Below are positions 52,201 through 64,000 of a stretch of 64,000 nt of DNA, one piece after another. The translations under genes and the position numbers were made by a program. Every line of letters starts with the position of its first letter. Position 1 is the first letter of the stretch. The stretch is taken from contig NW_002476302.1 of assembly GCF_000189635.1 (NCBI RefSeq), forward strand, positions 124,001-188,000. The letters run 5' to 3'. Below the pieces are notes generated by a model. It had not been told where the DNA came from. It saw nothing but the letters and a program-made list of their open reading frames with translations, and searched no databases. Source of the DNA: Tetrahymena thermophila SB210 (Eukaryota > Ciliophora > Oligohymenophorea > Hymenostomatida > Tetrahymenidae).

Positions 52201-53973
52201 ATTTAGCAAGCAGATAGCTTGATCGAAACTTTAAATACAAATCAAAATGAATAATCAGTAGAAGACTTGCTTACCTTTTAAACTCAACAAAAATAGATAA
52301 AATAAAAGCAATACTCAAAAAAAAAGTCAGATGAGATCCAAATTCATGAGTTTCTAGATTATAATTAGAATGATTAAAATTAAATTAAAAAAGTAGAAGA
52401 TTAAAATTTTTATAATTCATAGAGATTACAATTTAAAAATACTATTGAGGATTCATAGCTAAATTAATCACCTGAAACAAAACAAATGATATAAAGATAA
52501 GCATCGAAATAGCATGCAGAAGCCAAATAGAAAGAGTAGAAATCTTAAAATGAAATTATCTAATTTTAGAAAGAGTAAGAAAATTAAATGGAAAAGCTGA
52601 GAGGGATATTGATGAAAGAGAGTAGAAAGAGTAGTGTCAAAAAAACTAAACAAGTTGAGAAAAAATAAAGTAATAGCTAGGAATTAGATTTTAGAGAGAT
52701 CCATAATATATTCATTAACATAGAAGGGATCAAGAGTAAAAAATTAGATAAGTATACGAAATAATATAAAGAAGTTAAAGAAAAATTTAGTAAAGAACCT
52801 AAAAAGAAATATGAATATATTCCTAAATACGGTTCTGAAAAGGCTAAAGAGATTGTCAATTAAAATAAAGATAAAAGAAATAATTCTTAGTATAACAGTG
52901 AAAGAAAGCCAAGCATAATTAATGACACTACTATGATTTCTAGATAGAGATCTAATTCAATTTCATTAGGATAATCTTCACAATAAAGAAAATTTAGCTT
53001 TCGCTAGTATTTAGAAAACTAAAAAACTGTATCTGTGGAATCAACTTCAAACCACTAGATCCATACTTTGAACCCTGATTTTATTAAAACAAATCAAAGT
53101 GTATTTGAAACCAAACAATCTGAACATATTAGAAAACCTTCTTAAGCACTGTATGATGAAAATCAAAAGATTGATGCTTAAAATAAATAAATTGTAGTTT
53201 AGATCCATGAAAAATCCAATCTGAGAAACTAAATTGGACATTAAAGCTAATAAAATTATTAATCTGATGATTTAAATGTAGAAATTCTTGATAAAACATA
53301 AAATTATTACTTTTAGAAAACACCAAACCGCCCTTAATCGCATAAGCACAATAAAGAACTTGATAAAATTATTGAAAAGGATAATTCAATGATTTTATAC
53401 TAAGATTAATAAGATCACCACTCAGAAACAATGATAGAGGAGTGCAAAAGAGTTGAAGAATCAGATATTGATCAAGTAAGAAACATGCTGATGTTAGTCA
53501 AAAAACTGAAAATTGATCATTTAATGGAAAATAAGTATACTGATTAAAATATTTCATCTGGTTTTATGAGCAAATCTCTAAACATAGTTTCTATACCTAC
53601 AACTGCCCGTTCAACTTCATAAAAGTAGAGAAGAAAAGTAAGTCTTGCTTCAGATAAAAAAGACTATCATTTCAATTACGACACTACTTACTCGCATGGA
53701 AAATCAGTAACATAAGAAGTGAGTTAATTTAACAATACATGTATAAATTTTAAAGATGAACAAACTAACTAAAGTAATTAATTTTCCAAAAAAATTTACA
53801 ACCTAACTGAACGAGAATAACAAAAGAGAAAATAAAGCAGCGGAGCTATCTTCAGGCCAACTGTACCATTACAATAATTTCCATTAAAATCTCTATAACC
53901 TACAGAAAAATAAAGTTTTTAAGTCCATTCTAGATATCAAAGCTTTCATCATGTTAGAAAAACTAATTAGTGA
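49206..53973 (+). CDS. Cyclic-nucleotide-binding-domain protein with interrupted CNB folds
   Basis: Three exons, 49206-50347, 50403-50491 and 50546-53973, give 1552 residues. CNB fold 1 starts at ~168-215 (SLIRSLKTLIVKQGSTIFSF, then YFLIKGSVYILL). It is interrupted by ~170 low-complexity residues and resumes at ~388-440 with a phosphate-binding cassette, GDGFGELSLLKGIKRTATIV. That segment keeps the Gly-Glu and Arg that contact cyclic phosphate. CNB fold 2 begins at ~455-507 (YLYLIKKGTVAISRK), is interrupted by ~140 residues, and resumes at ~650-695 (GELCFFGEEEIVNGEKYR) with a poor cassette. The remaining ~850 residues are Q/N/K-rich and disordered. There is no kinase or channel domain. It is probably a cAMP/cGMP-responsive scaffold; this is inference. 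Confidence 0.85.
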
Positions 53974-54337
53974 GATAAAGAAACATAATTATTCTATTTT
54001 TCAAAAATAATTTTTGTTTTTAACTGAGAAAAAGTAATTGAAACACAAATATTATATTATTAATTAAATTAAAAAAAATTAAACTTAAATAAGAATATCT
54101 AAAAAATAAATTTACAAATACCTCACACAGCATAACACAAACAGTAAAAGCTTTAAATTTTCTAAATTTTTGGATGAATTATATTAATGTTATAATAAAT
54201 ATAAATTTAAATTAAGATTTTATAACTTTGTAAATATATTTATTTAAGATTACTATGTCTAAAATAAGCAACACCATTTTATAAATTTCTTTAAAAATAG
54301 TAATTTAAAAAAAAATTTCATTAAGTGAATCTCATTC
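53974..54337. other. Convergent intergenic region
   Basis: 364 bp between the stops of the CNB protein (+) and the RING protein (-). AT-rich, nothing else visible. Confidence 0.6.
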
Positions 54338-55770
54338 TCATTATTCTTTTAATTCACTAAATCCTTCTATTCTGCATACATTCCTAAACTCTCTGCAAGC
54401 TAAGCACATGTACTTAGCTTGGTTCACATAAGGGTCTCTTTCTTCTGTCAAATAATCTATCCAACAGCTCTCACAATATATTAAATGTCCACAAGGACGG
54501 AAAATAATTTAGGCAGGCCTCTCTTAACAAAGCTTGCAATTTAAAATATCATTTTACTAATCACTTTAAGAACACAACAATTGATACTACTAATCAAGAT
54601 CATTAATTTTCTTTTTTACTTCCTATATTTCTGTTAATTTATCTCTCTATTTGATAAGAATATCGTTTATAATTTTTTTTGAACTTTCTACAGACTACTT
54701 CATACTTTAATTTTCATTTTTGAGCTCAGATATATCTTGAGTTATCTTTTTTCTTTTGGCAAGATCAAAGTTGTAGGTTTATTCCAATTTTAAAATTTCA
54801 TCTTTGTGCTGTTTACAGTAAATTAATCTTTATAAAATAACTTAAAAAAATTATTTACTTTTGCTCTTAACATATCTTAATAGTCTTTGAGCTTTTTCTG
54901 CACTTCTTTCTATAATTCTTCACTAAAATTTTTAAGTAGATTTTATTTCTACTGTTCAAGTACTTTTTTTTAAGCTGTTAATCTAACAAGTAAATTAAAT
55001 GAAAGTCTATTTAATTAACTAAAATATTTACTCATGAATCATTCTTACTAATTTTTTATTCAGTTCATCTTCTTATTTAAGTTGCGCTTAAAGCCTTTTT
55101 TTCCTCTGTTTATATTAATTAGATTCTTATTTTCTCTATTACAAATCACTTTACATTCTCATATTCATAATATTTATTTTATCACAGATAACTGAAAGCT
55201 CTTCTCTTAATGAATCACACTATTCTTTTACTGAAGTATTAAAAATATGTTTTTATTATTTTGTAAAATTCAAACAAGTTTACTATTTTTATTTAACTAA
55301 TTAGGATAGGAGCTTGTTGTTGGCTAAGAATTCCCTTTTAATTTCTTTTCAAATGCTGCTTTTTGTTGAATATAATTATATTCTATCATGGCACAATTAA
55401 TGTTAAACCCGCTTAATTCTTCTTTGTTAGATTCATTATAGATTTAGAAAAATTCAGTAAATTAACGATTTTCAGAAGAAACTAGAAATTTATTCATTAC
55501 ATTATTTGAAAATGCAGTGTTTTAAAAATATTGTAAATCATTTTTAAGATATCCTACTGAAATAATAGAATTAAAAAAGTTAGTATGATCATTATCCATG
55601 TAAATTAAAATATTATCAAGCACTTTATCGCTAGCAAATTAATCATAGAAAAACGGTAGAGGAACTTTTAATTTTTTTTTTTCATGATAAAACCTATCAT
55701 AATTGTATAGAATGTGTTCTACTGCTTAGATTTTTCCTTTAATCTTGATTTCTATGAATTCTTTTTTCAT
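54338..55770 (-). CDS. Coiled-coil RING-finger protein, probable E3 ubiquitin ligase
   Basis: Four exons: 55770-55284, 55230-55032, 54982-54859, 54808-54338. They give 426 residues with phases closed. Residues 1-~160 look globular and carry no motif I know. Residues ~165-355 are coiled coil. The C-terminal RING finger (358-~410) has C361-x2-C364, C376-x-H378, C382-x2-C385 and C405-x2-C408 (NCKLCQERP, PCGHLIYCESCW, MCLACR), the C3HC4 pattern that binds two zinc ions and recruits an E2. The 19-residue loop before the last Cys pair is long but within range. A coiled coil plus a C-terminal RING suggests a dimeric ubiquitin ligase; the substrate is unknown. It is divergent from NAF1 over 524 bp. 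Confidence 0.85.
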
Positions 55771-56294
55771 TTTTATATATTTTGATTTTTTTATATTTTC
55801 AAAATCTTCTACTAATTTTTTTATCAAAAATAAACAAATTTTTTATTTAGTCAAAGATTCTTATCAGTAATTTTTGCTACACATTAATCAAATCAAAAAA
55901 CAAGCTAAATTTCACTGAAAAAACAATTCTAATTATCCAAAATTTTCAAATTAAAATAAAATATTTTGGTTTTTTTTATTTAATTTTTTATTTATTTATT
56001 TATGTCTATGTTTTATATTTTATTTTGAAAACATTTTCGAATACTTTAAAAAAAAAATAATTTAAAATATAGGGTGAAAAATTAGTCTTTTTTGAATATT
56101 GATTGGATCAGATTTTATATAAGAAATTATTTATGTACTTATTTATTAAGTAGAATTAAAGAATCTTAAAATAAAGGTTAAAAATAAATATTGCTTCATA
56201 TTCACTATTCTTCAAATAAACAAATTTTAATTAAAAATTTATAATTGTTAAAAATAAAAATAACTTATTAAATCAATAAAGTAGTTAATTAGCA
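55771..56294. other. Divergent promoter region
   Basis: 524 bp between the RING gene (-) and NAF1 (+) start codons. AT-rich, with a TTTATTTATTTATTTATG run at ~55987-56004. No other element was recognised. Confidence 0.5.
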
Positions 56295-57899
56295 ATGGAT
56301 CAAGAAGATATATAATAGTAATTCTCTTAAGAAAATTAGAATATTTAGTTTGTTAATACAAATACTACATCTAACATTTTACCCATCACTGTTTAGAATT
56401 CAGAGTAGCTAAACATAGAAAATTAGCAGGATCCTACAACTCTGTAAGCTGATAACTAAAAATAGGTAACATACTACTTTAGGGATTCAGACTAATCTGA
56501 ATGGAGTTCAAGTGAAAGTGAGGGAGAAGATAATTAAAATGAAGACAACTTATAAGAAAATTAAATTGAATAAGAAGAAAATAATATGGAAAATGATTAA
56601 GCTAATAAAAAGAAGAAAAATAAAAATAAGAATACCAAAAAATATGATGAAGATTTTTTTGAAGAAGAGGATATTGTAATTGATCCTAAAGGTGAATAAA
56701 TGAAAACCAAAAATGAAGCAAAGCCTTAAAAGTATGAAAAGTTTGAATCAGACATGGAAAGACTTGTAAGATTTGGAGTTTAATTTAAAGGAAACGAGGT
56801 TTTGGTAGAGCTTGGATAAATTATGACTATAGTAGATGACAAGATCATTATTGCTACTAACAATGAAATGAGAGAAGCAGAAAAAAGAATCATTGTTGAC
56901 CTCGACAATATTATATTTAATGAATAAAAAAATATTATTGGAAATGTAGATGATGTATTTGGAAATATTAAAAATCCATTTTATTGTGTTATTATAGACA
57001 AATACACTGAGGAAATGATAGCTTAGAAGAGATTATAAGTAGGTTAAAAAGTTTATATGATTGAAGGTTATAATAAGTTGTTAATGAAAGCCTAATTAGA
57101 ATTCCTGTTAAGATAAAAAGGATGCGATGCTTCAAATAGATTTGATGAAGAAGTGCTAAATGACAATGAAATAGAGTATTCAGATGATGAAATGGAGTCA
57201 AAAGCTAAAACTAAAAGAAATAACAAAGAGAGAAAATAAGATTTGGAAGATGTAGAAGAAGAAGTTAGAAATGAAGAAAAGCAAAATCCTATTAAATAAA
57301 AGAAGAATAAGAAAATTATGGTCATGAAAAATGAAAATGGTGTTTTAAAAAGAATATTTTTAAAGCCTTCTGAGTTTGAAAGCTTGAAAAATAATCCTAA
57401 TAACAAGATACAGCAGCTTCCATCAGGATATAATCCAAATAAATTCCCTAAAGGTGGTAATCCAAATAATTAATAGTAATAATTCAGTATTCCAAGTGGA
57501 TAAAATCCTCACTATTAGAAGCCCAACTATTAATAAAATAAATAATATAGGCCAAATAATAATCCAAATTATTAGAAATAAAACTACTATTAGAATTAGC
57601 AAAATTATTAAGGATAGCAATCTTCTTAAAATTATTAATACTAGCAATAAACTCCATTTACAAATTACTAAAACTAATAACAATAATATGGCTATCAAAA
57701 TTAATAGCAGTTTAATCAAATTCCCTAGCAATAGTAGTAATATTATCAAAATAATGATTACTAATAAAATTAATAAAATAATTAAGACCAAAATTTCTAA
57801 AATTAAAACAACTATTAAAACTTTAACAATATGTAGCAATAATAATAGCACTACCAATAATCACCTTAAAATTTTCAATAAAACAATTAAATGAATTGA
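56295..57899 (+). CDS. NAF1: NAF1, H/ACA snoRNP assembly factor
   Basis: Intronless, 534 residues. Residues ~150-270 match the Gar1/Naf1 RNA-binding fold: LGQIMTIVDDKIIIA, then LDNIIFNEQKNIIGNVDDVF, GNIKNPFYCVII and GQKVYMIEG. An acidic N-terminal region (DSDQSEWSSSESEGE) and flanking basic/acidic segments are typical of NAF1 rather than GAR1, which has glycine/arginine-rich tails. NAF1 binds dyskerin/Cbf5 in the nucleus during H/ACA RNP assembly and is later replaced by GAR1. In organisms where telomerase RNA is an H/ACA RNA it also serves telomerase. The last ~165 residues are almost entirely Gln, Asn, Tyr and Pro. On either strand this tail produces spurious standard-code ORFs. A second homologue (GAR1 proper) is not in this window. 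Confidence 0.85.
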
Positions 57900-59908
57900 A
57901 AAAAATACAATCTGATCAATAAATAGATAAAAATATTTCAACTGTTTTAAATTCGTAAAATCATTTTTGAATTGTAAAAAATTAAATTTAAGATTTAAAT
58001 TTTAAAAATTATTGTTTGTTTATTCATTTAAAAATATTTATTTTAATAATTAAATTTTACAAAAATAAAAAAAATTATTATTTATTTATATTTCAATATT
58101 AAAATTTTATAATTATAATTATAAATATTATTTTTTTTTAGAGTTTTTTGAATAATATCAATTTTTTTATTCAGCTTTGATTAAAAATAAAAAATGTAAA
58201 ATTATTTCAAAAAATTATTAAAAATTATAATTATTGGTTAATATTAAATTATAAAAAATTTAATTTAGTATTTTTTATTTTATCAATTTTTATAATAAAA
58301 TAAATATCTATTTTATATTTAAAAATAATTAAGTTATATTTTATTTCAAATAATTAAATTATATTTTATTTCAAATAATTAAATTAGATTTTAAATAATT
58401 AAATTAAATTTTATTTAAAATAATTAAAATTTTTTTTTCTAAATTAAAAACATTTTAGTTTAAAATATTTTTATTTTATTTTAAATTTAAAAATTTTACT
58501 GAATAAAAATTTTTATTAAATAATTCATCTTTTAATAAAGTGTCTAGACACATAATTATTTATAATTTGTTTCATTATTTTTTTTTAAATTTAACATTTA
58601 TACCATTATAATTTTAATCTAGTAAATAAGTGCTAAGTGTTTTAATAATTTGAAAGAATAAAAATATTAAAACTAAATTTAAAATTTAAATAATAATTTA
58701 AAAAAAATTATTTTACAATAATGGATTAAATTTTTTTGGATTTGATTATTTATTTTATTTTTCTTAAAAATCATTTAAGTTATTTAAATAATGCCAATTA
58801 TTTAAGTGTGTGCTTTTTGATCTATTTAAATTTTCTATGTAAGATTAAGTTAGCCTGCTATAAATTATTGAAATTATTTATCTTTAAATTATTAATTTAT
58901 TTAAAAACTCACTTTGTTTTATCAAAAATAACACTATTAATTCGAATTTAAGCGATAAATTTAACGGATTTTTGTTCTAAAATAAAATAAAATATTTAAA
59001 AATGTTTCTTATTTTATATTAAAAGTCTAAAGTACACAAGCATTTAATAATATTTTATAAATTAAAAATAAATATATTATATTTCAATGTAAATTTAAAA
59101 AGATCAAATTTAATTTTTTTAGCTAAAGCGCGAAAGGAAAAATTAAAAATTTGATTGCTAAGGGATTAGTGGGAAAGTAAATATATTTGATTTAAATAAT
59201 TAATTACTTAAATTAAAAAATAAATAAGCAAAAATCAATTAGAGTTATTATTTTTTTAAAATAGATTAATTGCAAATAAAAATATTAAATTAAATTTTTT
59301 ATATGAATTGTGTAAAATTTGTAAAGTAAATAAATGTCTTCAATCAATATTTTTTGCTTATTTAAAAAAAAATATAATCTATTAATTTATTTATAATTTT
59401 AGTATTTTTTGTAAAAAAATCAAATGAAAAAAAAATAAATAAAAGGGAGGGAGTCGGAATTGAATTGGTTTCATTTAAAAATTGTAAAAAATGGAATATG
59501 AAAATTTTAGTAAAGAAAATCATAAAAATGCAAGCAAGCAAGGATAATCAAGAATAGGAAAGGTTTTTTAATAGATTAGTTTAGAATGATATTAATTAAT
59601 TAATTAGTTATTTTGATTGATTGATAATAAAAATAGCATGAAAGTAATACATATCATGTAAAATTTGATTGATTGTATGCATGTATATATGTTATGTATA
59701 AAGGTTTTTAATCGAGTATACTTGAAATATATATATAGATAAATCAATCTTAATATTAAGAAAAATAAATAAGGATAATTGCTTCTTCTTGATAATTAAT
59801 TTGTTGTAAATAATTCATCGCATTTTACATACAATCTTTCTGTAAAAAAAAAAGTAATAAAAAAGAGATAAAGAAAGAATAAAAGGAAATTAACTTTTTT
59901 TTTTAAAG
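57900..59908. other. Long intergenic region, no gene seen
   Basis: 2 kb of extremely AT-rich DNA between NAF1 and the Lys/Glu-rich gene, both +. It contains the short tandem repeat at 58323-58431 and a few slightly more GC-containing patches (AAAGCGCGAAAGG near 59126, GGGAGGGAGTCGGAATTG near 59444). No RNA gene fold or coding frame was recognised. Confidence 0.6.
58323..58431. repeat. AT-only tandem repeat, ~25-nt unit
   Basis: About four units of AATAATTAA(A/G)TTATATTTTA followed by TTTCA, the later ones shortened or diverged. Two adjacent full units differ at one base. Confidence 0.8.
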
Positions 59909-62900
59909 ATGGCAGGCACCACCAAAAGAGGAAAATAAAGTTAGTAAAAGGAATTTAAAAAAGAAGACTAGAAATAGATAGAAACTAGCAGTAAACTAAT
60001 TTAAAAAGCTCTCAATTTACTACAATTAAAATGAAAATGAATGTCCATTTTCTATTTTTAATTGATTAATTAATTTTTATTCGCATGATTATTGAAATTA
60101 ATAAAAATTAATTTTTTATAATTTCCTATCAGAACAAGAGGAGGATAGAAAGAGGGATGAACGACTGAAGAATAGATAGAATAATCTCAAAAAAATCAAA
60201 GAAGCCCAAGAAATGTAAATTATTAGAATAAATGTTTAGTTTGTAGCAAATTTAATTGCTCAAAAATTTATGAGGCTCCACCCATATATTTTAAAGATAG
60301 ATAGCTAGATAGATATTGAGACAGGACTAAACCTATCATTGAAAATTTTTCTTTAAATTATAGGGAGGAGGTGCAAAATAAAAAGAATGCAAGCGCATAG
60401 TCTTAGGCTTAAAGCAAGTCACCAAGACGCAAAGATTCTGCTAGTAAAAAAAATTAAAAATAATAGATTTAAATCATTCATGAAAAAGGGCTCATGCAGC
60501 ATATTGATTAGGGACGAAAATTGATTAATATTTTTCATTAAAAATAATTAGTAGCTTCAAAAAAACATAATTCAGGGGCCAATGCAAAACACTTAAAGTC
60601 GCCTTAAGATGATTTTGATGATGAAGTTGTTAGTGACGTTTCATCTGATTTAAGCGATTCATTAGAAGCAAAATTTAAATAGGAGAACGAAGGAAAAATA
60701 GAAGGAAGCAACTAATCTTCAAAGCATAGAACTGCAAAATACCACTAATCTGCTTTCAACTAAACTCCTCTAAGTGGCAGGAACAGGATTGGCTCGTACA
60801 AAATTTTATATTTATTTAATAAATCGTTGTTTTTGGGGAAAATAGCTAACTTTACCTTACTAATCATTGCTCCTTATATATATATAAATGAATATTAATG
60901 TCAATCAACATACTGTTTATCTTGAATAGAAGCAGATTATATTAAAAAACTACTGAATTTATAATATTTAATCTCTTTTGTTTTATTTTCATTAGTGATG
61001 AAGATGATGATGATGAAATGAATAGTCTTTTAAAATCAAATGGAAAACAGAGTCCTTTATCCAGAGAAGTTAAATCAGATAGAAGTCCTTCGATTAATAT
61101 AGCAAATAAATCAAATAAGGGAAAATAACATAATAAAGAAGATAATCACTCGATGGAAATCGAAGCAGATGAAAATTAGAAGCTAACTCATTTAAAGGGT
61201 ACTTCAAAATTGTAAAAAAGTAACAGAGGAGCAAAAAAGGAAGACAAAAAAAGTAAAAAATTAATTAGGATTAGATAAAATGATTTTAATTTTTCATTTA
61301 TTAATTAACTCTGAAGATACTGATTAGCAATTAAGAGAAAGTGATGATGATATTAATGAAGAAGAAGAAGATGAAGATGATAATAATTCTTAAGGGGAAG
61401 AATCTGATAACAGTGAAAATGAAAGCAATAAATAAAAGGGAGGAGATGAAGAAGATGATAACAGTGATGATAATGATGAAGATGATGAGTAAATAGAAAG
61501 CATAGCCTAACGTAAAGTAAAAAGAAATGTCAAACAAAAATTTAAAATAGTGAAGGGAGAATTTGTTTCCTTAGAAAATAATGACTAGGAAGATGAAGAA
61601 GAAGCTTAACTTAAGCAACCTAAGAAGACTAAGGCTATTGCTAAAACAAAAACTTCAAAGTTATCAAAGAAACACTAATTGTAAACAAATCCCGAAGAAT
61701 CTGATTAAGTATATAAGAAAAGGTAAATTTTGAATGCAGCTGGCATTACAAAAGTTAAAAAAGTTAAAATGTAAAACTTGCTTCCAACTGGTGTTTTAAA
61801 AAAGAAATCTGCATTAAAGCCAACATCTGAATCTAAAATAGGGAAAAAATCAGAATTAAAACAATAGTAAAGCAAGCAAGAATCATTATAAACCAAGAAA
61901 TTAGACAAACTCAGCTTAAAATAAAAGGAAAAGCTAAAGAAATAGGTTTTAAAAAACAAGGAGGATTTAAAAAAACAAAATTAATTAGATAAGAAACTCA
62001 AGAAGAAAGTTAAAGCAGAATCTTAAATGTCAGAAGAAGAAAATTTGACAACAAAAGCTTCATTAAAAAAGAAAAATAAAGAATAAAAAGTTGGTTATAC
62101 TGAAAAAGAAAAATCAGAATTACTAAAATAACAAGAAACATAAAAATAATAGTAGTTGAAGTAAATACTAAAAAATATTGAAGCTAGAAAGAAAGCTTTG
62201 GATAAATTAGAGCAATCAGAAAGAAAGAAGCATTAAGAAAAAGAAAAGGTAGAAAAAAAAGTAAATAAAAAGAGTTTGTAGCTTTAAATGCTTGAAAAAA
62301 AGATAGAGCAATTAAAAAAAGAACAATAAAATACAAATTTGAACGAATTTCACAATAACTACATGAGTAATTTCTTAAATGATGAAAATGATAGCAACAG
62401 AAGCGTTTTATCTAATAAAATTGGTATAGCTTCTACTTAAGTTTTACCTACTTCCTTCTCAGATAAAAATATAGCATTATTGATTAAAAAAAATAAAAAG
62501 AAAGAAGATAACTAGGATAATAAGAAAAAAGATTCAGAGTTAGATTAAGAGGCAGATAAAAAATTAAAAAAGAAAAAGAACTAAGAAGAAGGATAGAAAT
62601 AAGAAAATGAGGAAGATATCGATGAAGAAGATGATAGTGATGATGATGACAAGGAAGATGAAGAAAGTATTTAAGAAATTAGAAAAAGCAGTAGAAGACC
62701 TGTTAAATCTAAATAATATGAGGATTATGATTATAACTCACATAGAGTAAATAAAGGTTAAAACATTGAAGAATTAGAAAAAGAAAAAGAAAAGTTAGCC
62801 TAAGATATCAATGAACTTTAAGAAAGAAAGCAAAGAGCTGAAGAAGAAAAAATAAGTTTACTCCAAAGTTTATAACTTGAGAGATAGGAATTAGCAAAAG

Positions 62901-64000
62901 ATTAGAAAATGTATGAGGATATTTAAAATTAGAACATCTATGTAAATAATAAAAAGGATGCAAAAGCAAGTATTGTTGATGAAAGCAATGAAAGTGAAAA
63001 AATATCCAAAATTAAAAAAGGAAATAAGTTAAATAGTTAAATAGAAGTTGACTAAACGTATGTGGCTGAAGAAGAGAACGCTAAATAAAATAAATCTAAA
63101 AAGCTTGCTAAAGAAAAAGAAATTCCTTTAAAGAAAAAAGATTTAAAAGAAAAAAAGCTAAAAAAGAATGAAATTTAGTAGGAAAATATAAATGAAATTG
63201 TTTAGCCTATTGAAGTATAACAACAAATTATTCCTAATTAAAAAGTAGTTGAAGGAGAAAATGAGTTATTAGCTAAAAAATTATACAAAAAGAAGAATAA
63301 AGGTTAATAAGAATAGGAGATACAATAGGTTGCTACACAAGAAAGTATACAGTTTTAAGTATCTTAAGCTAATTTGATACCTAAAGATGAACTTTAAACT
63401 TCAAATTATGCAAATACTCCTGCAATTCTTGATAAAAAGCAAAATTAGACTGAAGAAAAATAAAAAAGTGGTACAAAAAAGGGAAGAAAACCTAAAAAAA
63501 ATTTGGAGGCAGAGGAAGAATCTTCAAAACCAGAAAGTGCTAGCAACGCAAGCAAAAAATAAAAAGGCAGTAAAAAGCAAAAAGTGGTAGAAAATCCTGT
63601 TGATACAGGAATGAATTTATTAGACATTTTTATGTAAGAAATATCTAAGGTTCATCCTGATAACGAATAATCAGAAAATGATAAAAATGGAACTCGCTCC
63701 TTAGGTAATATAAATGAAGAATAAACAAAGTTAGAAATTCACAGCTAACAATCAAAATCTGCTAATTTACCATTTAACGATAATAACAACTAACAAAGCT
63801 CCAAAGGTAACAAATAAATTTTAATTAAAAAAATAATTTTTTAAATTTAATATTTCTAATAAAAAGATCAAATTTTCCAAAAAGAATCTTCTGATAAATT
63901 AGAAGTTTAACAAGAAATTTAACCAGAAAGTGAAGAAAAAATTAATCCAGAAGGACAAGATAAAAAAGAAGCTTAACAAATCAATGAAAATTAAGAAAAT
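59909..64000 (+). CDS. Lys/Glu-rich, probably nuclear protein (3' end outside window)
   Basis: Exons 59909-59990, 60133-60214, 60364-60795, 60996-61252, 61317-63806 and 63867-64000 (continuing past the edge), at least 1159 residues, phases closed. It begins MAGTTKRGKQSQQKEFKKED. Almost the whole protein is charged: acidic blocks of Asp/Glu/Ser (61330-61500, 62600-62670) alternate with Lys-rich blocks and coiled-coil stretches (EELEKEKEKLAQDINELQER). An AT-hook-like basic patch KSGTKKGRKPKK lies near 63470, and RKSSRRPVKSKQYEDYDYN near 62680 resembles chromatin-protein linkers. No enzymatic domain is seen. A nucleolar or chromatin role is inferred from composition only. Confidence 0.78.

Noticed and set aside
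52468-53326. Cluster of short minus-strand open frames
   Set aside because: Shadows of the 3.4-kb CNB-protein exon on the other strand.
57423-57857. 144-codon minus-strand open frame rich in Leu and Ile
   Set aside because: It is the antisense shadow of the Q/N-rich tail of NAF1 (ATT/TTA complements of AAT/TAA). The + strand frame runs uninterrupted from the Gar1-like domain.
57454-57894. 146-codon + strand frame rich in Asn, Ile and Lys
   Set aside because: It is the same low-complexity stretch read one frame off from NAF1.

Overview
This window reads as macronuclear DNA of a ciliate that uses nuclear code 6, most likely Tetrahymena or a close hymenostome relative. UAA and UAG occur inside every convincing gene at glutamine-like positions, and every gene ends in UGA. 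The DNA is very AT-rich. Introns are mostly 45-100 bp, AT-rich and GT..AG (often GTAA at the 5' end). Standard-code ORFs are therefore misleading. I read both strands with UAA/UAG = Gln and TGA = stop, and checked intron phase arithmetic through each gene. No tRNA, rRNA, CRISPR or bacterial-type feature was recognised.

Left part (0-20 kb): an unrecognised Q/N-rich protein (+); an MFSD12-type transporter (+); a 14-exon, about 1657-residue membrane protein with a PAS domain (+); a STIMATE/TMEM110 family membrane protein (-); a homocysteine S-methyltransferase family enzyme (-); a leucine-rich-repeat gene (+) in which ten consecutive exons are each exactly 90 nt and each encodes one repeat; and an intronless coiled-coil protein (-).

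Middle (20-42 kb): an intronless longin R-SNARE (+) with asparagine at the SNARE zero layer; a 1300-residue coiled-coil protein (-, 8 exons); and three tandem VIT + von Willebrand A genes (-) with identical intron positions. The first two copies (A, B) are intact. The third (C) has a single 4-nt deletion that removes the MIDAS threonine and shifts the frame. An intronless multi-pass membrane protein (-) follows.

Right part (43-64 kb): a large two-exon membrane protein (+); a tandem duplication of a small gene (-), one copy dead (start lost, two in-frame TGA) and carrying a MITE-like inverted-repeat insertion, the other an intact 131-residue ORF; a 1552-residue protein with two interrupted cyclic-nucleotide-binding folds (+); a coiled-coil RING protein (-); NAF1, an H/ACA snoRNP assembly factor with a long Q/N-rich tail (+); and a Lys/Glu-rich, probably nuclear protein (+) that runs off the right edge.

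As expected for a eukaryote, neighbours do not form operons or one pathway. Several pairs are divergent over 300-530 bp and could share promoter DNA: methyltransferase/LRR, small gene/CNB protein and RING/NAF1. Local tandem duplication followed by decay is the main evolutionary theme.
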